The notes beneath the pieces were generated by a model. That model worked only from the letters and a program-made list of their open reading frames with translations. It had not been told where the DNA came from and made no database searches. Below, piece by piece: positions 7,318 through 14,630 of a stretch of 64,000 bases of DNA. Position numbers and translations under genes: made by a program. Source of the stretch: an uncultured Clostridia bacterium (GTDB lineage: Bacteria; Bacillota; Clostridia; Christensenellales; UBA1242); NCBI GenBank assembly GCA_944376845.1, contig CALWDZ010000005.1, positions 1-64,000 on the forward strand, written 5' to 3'. Position 1 is the first letter of the stretch; every line of letters begins with the position of its first letter.

Positions 7318-8823
7318 TTAAATTAAAAGCATAGCACCACCAAATATAATTGCAAACAAAAATATCAAACTAACAACAATGGTTTTGGTCTTAGGTGGTG
7401 CTTTGACATATCCAGATGCACAAAATATTCCAGTGTATGAAGATATAGCAAATATGTCACCAAAATTTATAAGTGGAATATACGCCCACATTATGCCACT
7501 TGCCACACTTGCTAGTTGTGACACCAAAAAGTAAATAAATTGAACAAATGTAAACAAGAACGAAAGAAATGGCAAAAGTGCACATAGTGGCACAACTACT
7601 AGTGTCAACACAAAAGCAAATTCAAATAGCGGAACACAAATCAAATTTACCAAAAATGACAAAATATTAAAATTTTCAGAAATAGTCATAAGCACAGGAA
7701 TTAGCCCAAGTTGTACAGACAATGTTAGCCCCAGTGCAGAGGAAAGTTTTCTTGCACCAATTTTTTGGAACATCTTTGTGCAAGGTTTTGTAAGCGTAAA
7801 AATACAAAATATACACAAAAAACTTAGGAGAAAGCCGTAGTCAAAAACATAAAGCGGTTTTACACATAGTATCATCATCGCACATAGTGCTATGCTATTT
7901 AGCCTGTCATACTTCTTCCCCAAAACTTCACCAAACGAAAATACCAGACTCATAATTAGTGCTCTTACTATACTTGGTGCAAAGTCGCATAGGTATGTAA
8001 AAAATGTCAACGGCAACAGTATTATCAAAAAATTTATCCATTTCTTTGTGCGAAGTTTATTTAAAAAGTAAGTTATAATTGAAACTAAAATTACAATGTG
8101 CATACCACTAACAGCAAGTAGATGCGACATTCCACTTTCAAGATAGGCACTTTCTATGTCCGGAGCCACATTTGTTTTGTCGCCAAATATGACACAAGTT
8201 ATAAAGCCCGCCATATCTTCATCGCAAACCGTTGAAAGATATTCATAAAAACTTTGTACTATGCTTTCGCCTAGTTTTATGTAACCATTTTCTATACTTG
8301 TTATATTTTCATAATTTATATAACTTTTATATGGTGCATTCAGTTTGTAATAATATGTCGAATACTCATCATCTTCATCAAATACATCCACTGCTTCTAA
8401 TCTATCCGAAAATGTTATGACGCTCCCTATATCAATGTCAGTTTCACCATACACCATAAGACTTATCGAAAAATTTTTATTTTCACCATTTATCTTTACA
8501 TCATCTAAAATATATGAATCATAATTTTGATAATAATTTGCACTTTTAATTCTACCACTTACCAAACAATTTTCTGTAATTTCTTCTTGCATAAAAATAT
8601 TGGCACCAGCAATAAAGTAAAATACACCAATTAAAAATGCCAAACTCAAAATTATTAAGCGTTTAAAAAACTTATATTTTATACAAATAAAAATTATAGT
8701 TGCAAAAACAAGTGCAACAAAAATAATGTGTAAAATTGAAATATTTACAAAATATTTTGCCATTAAAAGTCCAAATATGAACATAACGGCGAAATAAAAT
8801 ATTGGTCTATAATTTATTTTCAT
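7318..8823 (-). CDS. comEC: ComEC/Rec2-type DNA-uptake channel, short form
   Basis: 501 aa from the ATG at 8823; the frame extends to a TTG at 8868. N-terminal hydrophobic helices are followed by a DUF4131-like beta domain (about residues 75-170) and then the Competence domain with many membrane helices, including GMSHLLAVSGMHIVILVSII (the conserved HLxAVSGxH signature) and FAPSIVRALIMS. ComEC forms the inner-membrane channel for single-stranded DNA in transformation. The C-terminal metallo-beta-lactamase domain seen in B. subtilis ComEC (about 776 aa) is absent: the chain ends after the last helices. No other late competence gene is in the window. Confidence 0.9.
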   Translation of the reverse strand: MKINYRPIFYFAVMFIFGLLMAKYFVNISILHIIFVALVFATIIFICIKYKFFKRLIILSLAFLIGVFYFIAGANIFMQEEITENCLVSGRIKSANYYQNYDSYILDDVKINGENKNFSISLMVYGETDIDIGSVITFSDRLEAVDVFDEDDEYSTYYYKLNAPYKSYINYENITSIENGYIKLGESIVQSFYEYLSTVCDEDMAGFITCVIFGDKTNVAPDIESAYLESGMSHLLAVSGMHIVILVSIITYFLNKLRTKKWINFLIILLPLTFFTYLCDFAPSIVRALIMSLVFSFGEVLGKKYDRLNSIALCAMMILCVKPLYVFDYGFLLSFLCIFCIFTLTKPCTKMFQKIGARKLSSALGLTLSVQLGLIPVLMTISENFNILSFLVNLICVPLFEFAFVLTLVVVPLCALLPFLSFLFTFVQFIYFLVSQLASVASGIMWAYIPLINFGDIFAISSYTGIFCASGYVKAPPKTKTIVVSLIFLFAIIFGGAMLLI

Positions 8824-8938
8824 TTGTACAACAATATTAAAGCACAAAAATATTATTTTTTTCAACAAAAAAACAACATTATTTTATTTACTTGATTTTT
8901 TTTAAAAAATTACTTACAATAAAATAAATGAGGTTTTT

Positions 8939-9691
8939 ATGGGTAAATTTATTGAACTCAAAAATGATGATATTGTTAAATATGAAGCACTTACGGACAA
9001 ACCTTTTGAAAAGGTTTTTGCTCTTCAAAATATATTAAAGTTTTATAAATTCGCCTTTGCTGGCACAGTCAGAAGTTCGGAGATTTTTTATGACACACCA
9101 AATGATCTTTTGTATAAAGCAGGAGTTGTTTTGTCAAGAGTTCAAGAAGACGATCGCGTGTTTTTTAAAGTAGCACCTTCGGCAAGTTTAACAAATATAA
9201 ATACACAAAAAATATTTTCTCATAAAGTGGGCATAAAAGACACACTAAAAGACCACGCCTTCTATTTGGTTGATGGTATAAAAGGGCTTTTTTATACACC
9301 ATTTTCTATTGATGTTGAAAACGTTATAAAAAATGCAGTACCAAAAATTGGTGTTTTTACAAATGCAAATGTTTATAAAGTTATAAGCGGAACAGGCTTT
9401 CGTGCTTTCATGTGCCATGAAGAAACAAAATATGAAAATTATGAAACCAAGCGTAAACATCGTTCCCTTGGCATGACAATAAAAATGCTTGGTCCAGCAC
9501 AGTACACCAGCGAATTTGTTTCATTTAATGACACAATTAAAAAATATTGCAAAGAATTTATTGAAATTCACGACAACACCTACGAACATGCAAAAAAGAT
9601 TACACGCAAAATAGATGCTAAGCAAGCTAAGAAAGATAAAAAGCAAGCCAAACTAAAACTTCAAGAACTCAAATCACAAAAAGATGAATAA
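8939..9691 (+). CDS. CYTH-like domain protein
   Basis: 250 aa. Residues of about 45-80 read SSEIFYDTPNDLLYKAGV followed by LSRVQEDDRVFFKV, close to the CYTH/triphosphate-tunnel pattern (YFDTPDxxLxxAGxxLRxR, then a KxP-type strand). A basic coiled-coil tail of about 40 residues (KKDKKQAKLKLQELKSQ) closes the protein. CYTH enzymes act on triphosphates or polyphosphate (VTC, thiamine triphosphatase, adenylate cyclase class IV). The full ExExK signature is not seen at the start, so activity is uncertain. A GAGGT ribosome site precedes the start. Transcribed alone, opposite to its neighbours. Confidence 0.55.
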   Translation: MGKFIELKNDDIVKYEALTDKPFEKVFALQNILKFYKFAFAGTVRSSEIFYDTPNDLLYKAGVVLSRVQEDDRVFFKVAPSASLTNINTQKIFSHKVGIKDTLKDHAFYLVDGIKGLFYTPFSIDVENVIKNAVPKIGVFTNANVYKVISGTGFRAFMCHEETKYENYETKRKHRSLGMTIKMLGPAQYTSEFVSFNDTIKKYCKEFIEIHDNTYEHAKKITRKIDAKQAKKDKKQAKLKLQELKSQKDE

Positions 9692-9770
9692 TTAAATGAC
9701 TGTGTAGCAGGGGCATGGCAGTAAACGATGTATCGCACCGTTTTTTTAATAAAACCCAGACTGTCAAAAA
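9692..9770. repeat. fragment of the modular intergenic hairpin repeat
   Basis: Contains AAATGACTGTGT, then CAGTAAACGATGTATCGCA, then GACTGTCAAAAAAC, the same modules in the same order as the copy at 49695-49824. The left part of the element is missing. Confidence 0.55.
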
Positions 9771-9801
9771 ACAAAGCCTATGGAACAATTCCATAGGCTT
9801 T
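9765..9801 (-). terminator. terminator of the HU gene
   Basis: Perfect 11-bp stem AAAGCCTATGG / CCATAGGCTTT (9773-9783 and 9791-9801), followed on the minus strand by a T-rich run. Confidence 0.85.
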
Positions 9802-9819
9802 ATTTCAAGGAAATTTGGA

Positions 9820-10092
9820 TTAGTTAAAAAGATCTTTATAAGCTTTTCCAAATTTAAGCACTGGTGCTTTGCTTGCAGCGATTTTAACTTTCTCTTTTGT
9901 TTGAGGGTTGATACCTTCTCTAGCTGCTTTTGCACGAACTTCAAAAGTACCGAAACCAACAAGTTGAACTTTTTCGCCAGCTTTCAAAGCATCGGTTACA
10001 GCTTTAACAAATGCATCATAAGCAACATTTGCCTCTTTAAGTGTAACACCGGCATTGTCTGCCATTGCTCTGATAAAATCTCCTTTGTTCAT
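9820..10092 (-). CDS. hup: HU-family DNA-binding protein
   Basis: 90 aa, the standard HU length. MNKGDFIRAMADNAG opens the helical dimer domain, and GFGTFEVRAKAAREGINPQT is the conserved beta-arm with the intercalating Pro (NP). HU bends and compacts the chromosome and assists DnaA at the origin. The expected GGGG-type ribosome site precedes it. A strong promoter and a palindromic 5' leader lie upstream, and a perfect hairpin terminator downstream. Confidence 0.97.
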   Translation of the reverse strand: MNKGDFIRAMADNAGVTLKEANVAYDAFVKAVTDALKAGEKVQLVGFGTFEVRAKAAREGINPQTKEKVKIAASKAPVLKFGKAYKDLFN

Positions 10093-10114
10093 CTTTGTCC
10101 CCTTTAATTAAATT

Positions 10115-10132
10115 CTTAAAGCACGCTTTAAG
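10115..10132. promoter_or_regulatory. palindrome in the hup 5' leader
   Basis: CTTAAAGC and GCTTTAAG are separated by 2 nt, directly downstream of the hup transcription start. It could be an operator or a leader hairpin controlling HU level. Confidence 0.45.
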
Positions 10133-10139
10133 TATAGTA

Positions 10140-10167
10140 ATTATACCCTACTTTATATTTTTTTCAA
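10140..10167 (-). promoter_or_regulatory. hup promoter
   Basis: Minus strand: -35 TTGAAA (10167-10162), 16-bp spacer, exact -10 TATAAT (10145-10140). Confidence 0.7.
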
Positions 10168-10221
10168 ACTGATTTTGACAAAAAAATCTCTAAAACCCCA
10201 TATAAATACGCATATTCCGCC

Positions 10222-11058
10222 TTATTTGGCTATATATAATACGCCCAAAGTCTTTGGTCCGCAGTGTGTGCTTATTGTTGCACAAGCACTACTTTCCAAA
10301 ATTTCTTCAAATCCCATTGCTTTTAATCTATCTAAAATAATGGTTCTAGCGGGCTCAACTGGACTTGAATATGTTACAAAAACTCGGCGCTTATTTGGCT
10401 CAATTTCTTTTATAATATCTTCAAAATATTTAATAAGAGCATCCGAGATGTTTCCACGATATTTTTTTGTCATCTCCATTTTACCATCTACAAGACTTAT
10501 ACGTGGCTTTATCTTAAGCAAATTTGCACCAAGAAGTGCAATGCTTGAACATCTGCCACCTTTATGCAAAAATTTTAGTGTGTCCACCAAAAATGATGCT
10601 TGAACTTTGTCTGCTTCGGCCTTTAACTCATTAACAATAGTATCAATATCTTTCCCTTCTTGAATTTTATCGACACAACTCAGTGCCAAAAGTCCGCTTC
10701 CGCTAGACAAACTTTTTGTATCTATAACATAAACATTGTCAACATCGTGGCTTGCAGAAAGTGCGTTATTGCCTGTTGAAGATATTCCAAAAGACAAAGA
10801 AAAATGTATGACTGCGTCATAACTTTCCCTAAGTTTTTTAAAATATTCTAAGTATTCATATACATTGACTGCCGAAGTTCTTGCGAGTTCTCCCGACTTT
10901 TCAGCATAGTCAAACACATCTTGAGCAGTGATATCTATTCCGTCTTTCCTTTCATCACTTCCAAGAAGTATGGTGATTGGCATCAAATGTATGTCATATT
11001 TTTCAATTAAATTTTTGGGAATATCACAAGTGGAGTCACATGAAATAGCGATTTTCAT
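10222..11058 (-). CDS. DegV-family fatty-acid-binding protein
   Basis: 278 aa, full-length DegV/FakB-like. MKIAISCDSTCDIPKNLIEKYDI is the typical opening, followed by LARTSAVNVYEYLEYFKK, the HFSLSFGISSTGNNA segment with the Ser that helps hold the fatty-acid carboxylate, and FLHKGGRCSSIALLGANLLKIKP. FakB proteins present fatty acids to the kinase FakA for phosphorylation. No full FakA is in the window, but a small protein resembling a FakA C-terminal segment is at 49823-50089. GGAG precedes the ATG. Confidence 0.92.
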   Translation of the reverse strand: MKIAISCDSTCDIPKNLIEKYDIHLMPITILLGSDERKDGIDITAQDVFDYAEKSGELARTSAVNVYEYLEYFKKLRESYDAVIHFSLSFGISSTGNNALSASHDVDNVYVIDTKSLSSGSGLLALSCVDKIQEGKDIDTIVNELKAEADKVQASFLVDTLKFLHKGGRCSSIALLGANLLKIKPRISLVDGKMEMTKKYRGNISDALIKYFEDIIKEIEPNKRRVFVTYSSPVEPARTIILDRLKAMGFEEILESSACATISTHCGPKTLGVLYIAK

Positions 11059-11116
11059 AAATTATCTCCTTAAAATTAAATATAGTATCACATATATTTT
11101 TTGTGTTGTCAAACAC

Positions 11117-11145
11117 TTGCAACATTTTTAAAGGCTTGATATAAT
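11117..11145 (+). promoter_or_regulatory. radC promoter, apparently leaderless
   Basis: -35 TTGCAA (11117-11122), 17-bp spacer, exact -10 TATAAT (11140-11145). The start codon begins 8 nt after the -10, so transcription should start at or next to the A of ATG. There is no ribosome site. Confidence 0.7.
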
Positions 11146-11152
11146 TTGAAAT

Positions 11153-11854
11153 ATGAAAAACGAAAATGTACACAGCGGACATCGAAATAGACTGCGTACT
11201 TTGATAGATAAAGTAGGACTAGAAAATTTAAGTGACGTACAAATAGTTGAACAAATTTTAACAATGTCACACGCCCGCAAAGACACAAATGAAATCGCAC
11301 ATTCACTACTAAAGAAATTTGGCTCAATATCCAAAATTTTGGATACAAAATACTCCGCACTTATGGAAGTTGAGGGTGTTGGCGAAGTCACTGCAAAAAT
11401 GATTACATATTTACCTCAAATTTTTGAGGTTTATCTTAAAGACAAAAGCAAGCGCTCATATTCTTGTAAAACCATTGGCGATGTTTATAAATATTTCAGT
11501 AATATATTTAAAGGTATGACTGAGGAGGTATTTGTAGTTGCCTACATAAACAAAAATTCTTTATTTGAAAACTATGAAACTTTGGCGCACGGTGACGCCA
11601 TTGAAGTAAAATTAAATAAAATTGATGTAACACGCTCCATAGTTTACAATAAAGCCGTTTCTGTAATAACTGCACACAACCACCCATTTGGTAGTGCTCA
11701 GCCAAGTCGTGCAGATTATGATTCTTTTGTAAGCCTTTGTACATTCTTTGCTTCTCTTGGCGTTGTGTATGTGGATAATATCATAATCGGTGAAGATGGT
11801 ATGTTTTCATTTAAACAAAAGGCACTAATTGAAAAAGCCCTTTTAGAAAAATAA
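11153..11854 (+). CDS. radC: RadC-family JAB-domain protein
   Basis: 233 aa. An N-terminal helix-hairpin-helix part (GVGEVTAKM) is followed by the RadC JAB1/MPN domain with the zinc motif TAHNHPFGSAQPSRAD (HxHPxGxxxPSxxD). The N-terminal GHRNRLR is also typical. The family is common, but its role in repair or recombination is not settled; the original DNA-repair link was disputed. Monocistronic with a perfect promoter abutting the start codon. Opposite to its neighbours degV and the P-type ATPase. Confidence 0.9.
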   Translation: MKNENVHSGHRNRLRTLIDKVGLENLSDVQIVEQILTMSHARKDTNEIAHSLLKKFGSISKILDTKYSALMEVEGVGEVTAKMITYLPQIFEVYLKDKSKRSYSCKTIGDVYKYFSNIFKGMTEEVFVVAYINKNSLFENYETLAHGDAIEVKLNKIDVTRSIVYNKAVSVITAHNHPFGSAQPSRADYDSFVSLCTFFASLGVVYVDNIIIGEDGMFSFKQKALIEKALLEK

Positions 11855-11880
11855 AAAGGGCTCAGAATGACAAGAAAAAC

Positions 11881-14358
11881 TTAAAATGATATATTATCTA
11901 AATCTTCTTCTTTTATAGTTTTTGATTTTGACAAGGCTTGTAGTCTTGTCTTTTTGTTATATTTATTTTGTCTTTCTAGTTTTTCTTGTTTAGATTTTTG
12001 TATGCGTTTTTCTATTCTCTTTATCACTTTAGGAATTAGTATATGAAGCGGAATAGCAATTGCCATAAATATAGCAAGTATTAGCGCCACTTTTAAATTT
12101 ATGGTGGTCATTCCAAAGAAATCACCCATAAGCACTATTGCAAGCACTAGGCATACAAAAGATAGACTACAACAGAATATTCTAATTTTGCTAAATGGTA
12201 CACACAAGAATACAAGGTTTATATACCCCGTAAATATTAGTACAAGTGTTGAAAGTGTTGCAAATTCCTCGGCATTTACAAGTCCAAATCGTGCTAGTAT
12301 TATAGTTCCAAGTACATTTATAAATATTAAAAGTCCACTTGGAATACTCCGCTTTAAAACCACCGGAATAAACTCACCTTTAATTAGGTTTGTATTAGGT
12401 TGAAGTGCAAGTATAACAGAAGGAAGCCCTATTACAAATAGTTCCAATAAAAACATCTGCGCTGGTTGGAAAGGATATCCCGAAACAGTGACAATACTAA
12501 ACAATGACAAAAGTATAGTAAATAAGGTCTTCATTAAAAACAAAGTGCTAGACTGCTGTACATTGTTTATAACCTGCCTACCTTCTTTGACTACTGCTGG
12601 AAGACTTGAAAATTTTGAATCACGAAGCACAAGACTTGATAAACTTCTTGCAACCTCACTTCCGTCTGCCATAGCAATTGAACAATCTGCTTCTTTAAGT
12701 GCCAAAGTGTCATTGACTCCGTCACCAGTCATTGCCACAATGTTGCCTTGTTTTTTTAGCGTCTTGATTAAAGTATGTTTTTGCTCTGGACTAACACGAC
12801 CAAAAACGGTGAAAGACGAAGCGATTTTTTCCACTTCCTGCAAACTCATATTTTCAAGTGAAATGTTGTTTTCAGCATTTTCAACACCCACCCTTTTTGC
12901 AATGTTTGAAACGGTAATTGGGTTGTCACCAGAAATTATCTTTATCTGCACGCCATTTTCTTTAAACCACGCAATAGTTTCTTTTGCATCTTCACGAATT
13001 GTGTCTTCAATTACAACAAGTGCAAGTGGTGATGTTGCTCGTGGCAACTTTTCACTCTCGTCCAAAATATATCCTTCTTTGTAGGCAAGCATCAAAATAC
13101 GCTTACCTTGGTTTGAAAGATTGAAAATGGTGTTTTTAAGTTTTTTTGTAAGTGTGCATTTTACAAACTCAGGGGCTCCCAAAACAAATGTGCCTAGGTC
13201 TTCAAAACTAGTTGCCGTACATTTTCTTTGTGAAGAAAATTCTAAGTTGTATACACACTTTAAGTTGTTCTTTTTGCCAAGTTCACGAATAAGTGCATTG
13301 GAAGTGGCATTGCTGGTTTTTTGAACATACAAAATGTTTGAAATTATATCTTCATTTTTAATATTTTCCAAACTCTTTATTTCAATTATTTCATTTACCT
13401 GCATAGTGCCGTCAGTGATCGTCCCTGTTTTGTCAAGGCAAAGCACATTGCTTCTTGCAAGCATTTCAATTGAGTATGGGTCTTTGACCATTGCCTTTTT
13501 TCTGCTAAGTTTAACAACACCAACAGAAAGCGCAATCGTTACCAGCAAAAACATACCTGCTGGTATCATTCCAATAAGCGCTCCACAGGTTTTGGTAACT
13601 GCATAAGTTATACTGCGACCATAAGAATAGTAGTTGCTTATAAACATTATTCCGCCAATAGGAATAATACCAAAACCAATGTATTTTATCATGGTTTTAA
13701 GGTCTTTGTTTAAGTTACTGTTAGGATTTTTAAATTTTTTGGCTTCGTGAGCGATAGATTGAATATAACTTTGATTTCCAATCTTGTCCACCTTTGCAAT
13801 ACAACTTCCACTTATTATAAAACTACCCGAAAGTATAGAATCTCCTTCCGCCTTTTTAACGGCATCACTTTCGCCGGTAAGTAAACTTTCATTGACTTCA
13901 ATCTTTCCACTAAGAATTACACAATCGGCAGGAATGGAATTGCCTATTTCAAGTTTTATAACATCATCCAAAACAAGTTTGTCGGCACTAATTTCAATAT
14001 CTTTTCCTTGCCTTCTTGCTGTAACCTTTGGCATAGTTAAGAGCGACAATTTGTCAACCGCACTTTTCGCCTTACACTCTTGAATTATGGAAATGAGTGT
14101 GTTCAAAAATATTACAACAATAAACAAAAGGTCGTTGTAACTTTCAACAGCAACAAGTGCAACAAAAATAAGTATCCAAATTAAATTAAAAAAGGTAAAA
14201 ATGTTATCAAAAAATATGCGAAAGTAAGACTTCCCAGTCTTTTGTTTCACCTTGTTAAAAAGTTTATGTTCTTGCCTTTCCTTGATTTGCTCAGTACTAA
14301 GCCCATCATCAACTGTGGGATTATACCTTACAATATCAAAATCTTTTTTAAATTTCAT
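11881..14358 (-). CDS. P-type cation-transporting ATPase (P2-like, CtpE type)
   Basis: 825 aa with all P-type landmarks: actuator loop TGES (161-164), phosphorylation site DKTGT (309-313), hinge MTGDGVNDTLALKEADCSIAM, and about 10 membrane helices. There is no heavy-metal-binding N-terminal domain, so it is not a copper or zinc pump. The TM4 motif that is PEGL in SERCA-like pumps is IPAGM (265-269), so the ion-binding Glu is absent. This and the overall plan resemble CtpE-like or related P2 pumps; the ion (Ca2+, Mg2+ or other) cannot be told. A highly basic C-terminal tail of about 45 residues follows the last helix. Single gene. Confidence 0.88.
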   Translation of the reverse strand: MKFKKDFDIVRYNPTVDDGLSTEQIKERQEHKLFNKVKQKTGKSYFRIFFDNIFTFFNLIWILIFVALVAVESYNDLLFIVVIFLNTLISIIQECKAKSAVDKLSLLTMPKVTARRQGKDIEISADKLVLDDVIKLEIGNSIPADCVILSGKIEVNESLLTGESDAVKKAEGDSILSGSFIISGSCIAKVDKIGNQSYIQSIAHEAKKFKNPNSNLNKDLKTMIKYIGFGIIPIGGIMFISNYYSYGRSITYAVTKTCGALIGMIPAGMFLLVTIALSVGVVKLSRKKAMVKDPYSIEMLARSNVLCLDKTGTITDGTMQVNEIIEIKSLENIKNEDIISNILYVQKTSNATSNALIRELGKKNNLKCVYNLEFSSQRKCTATSFEDLGTFVLGAPEFVKCTLTKKLKNTIFNLSNQGKRILMLAYKEGYILDESEKLPRATSPLALVVIEDTIREDAKETIAWFKENGVQIKIISGDNPITVSNIAKRVGVENAENNISLENMSLQEVEKIASSFTVFGRVSPEQKHTLIKTLKKQGNIVAMTGDGVNDTLALKEADCSIAMADGSEVARSLSSLVLRDSKFSSLPAVVKEGRQVINNVQQSSTLFLMKTLFTILLSLFSIVTVSGYPFQPAQMFLLELFVIGLPSVILALQPNTNLIKGEFIPVVLKRSIPSGLLIFINVLGTIILARFGLVNAEEFATLSTLVLIFTGYINLVFLCVPFSKIRIFCCSLSFVCLVLAIVLMGDFFGMTTINLKVALILAIFMAIAIPLHILIPKVIKRIEKRIQKSKQEKLERQNKYNKKTRLQALSKSKTIKEEDLDNISF

Positions 14359-14435
14359 CAGTACTATAAAATATTACAATACTCCCCCGCCATATGTCAA
14401 CAAAAAAACATTTTGTCATTTTAAGCCTTGCCTTT

Positions 14436-14560
14436 TGTCATTCTGAAACTTTTTCTGTCATTCTGAGCGAAGCGAAGAATCTCCACTACTCGTCATTCTG
14501 AGCCGAAGGCGAAGAATCTCCACTACTCGTCATTCTGAGGAGCGAAGCGACGTGAGAATC
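14436..14560. repeat. cluster of GTCATTCTGAGC...GAAGAATCTC repeats
   Basis: Three consecutive units with the frame GTCATTCTGAGC, a GCGAAGC-like core, then GAAGAATCTC, joined by CACTACTC. A degenerate unit precedes them. Related units occur in many other gaps of this window. Units carry short internal palindromes (GAAGCGAAG / CTTCGCTTC). Confidence 0.85.
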
Positions 14561-14568
14561 TCTTCTAT

Positions 14569-14622
14569 AAAAAATAAGCACGCGGGAATAAGATGTATTC
14601 CAACATGCGTGCTTATTTTTTA
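14569..14622. terminator. long bidirectional terminator hairpin
   Basis: 15-bp perfect stem AAAAAATAAGCACGC / GCGTGCTTATTTTTT (14569-14583 and 14607-14621) with an inner GAATA/TATTC stem. It ends the LRR gene on the minus strand. Confidence 0.9.
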
Positions 14623-14630
14623 TATATTAA

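Noticed and set aside
12488-13084. 198-codon plus-strand open frame
   Set aside because: Antisense shadow of the P-type ATPase; no ribosome site and no family resemblance.
14436-14560. CRISPR array
   Set aside because: Three degenerate units with near-identical intervening bases (CACTACTC), no leader or cas gene.
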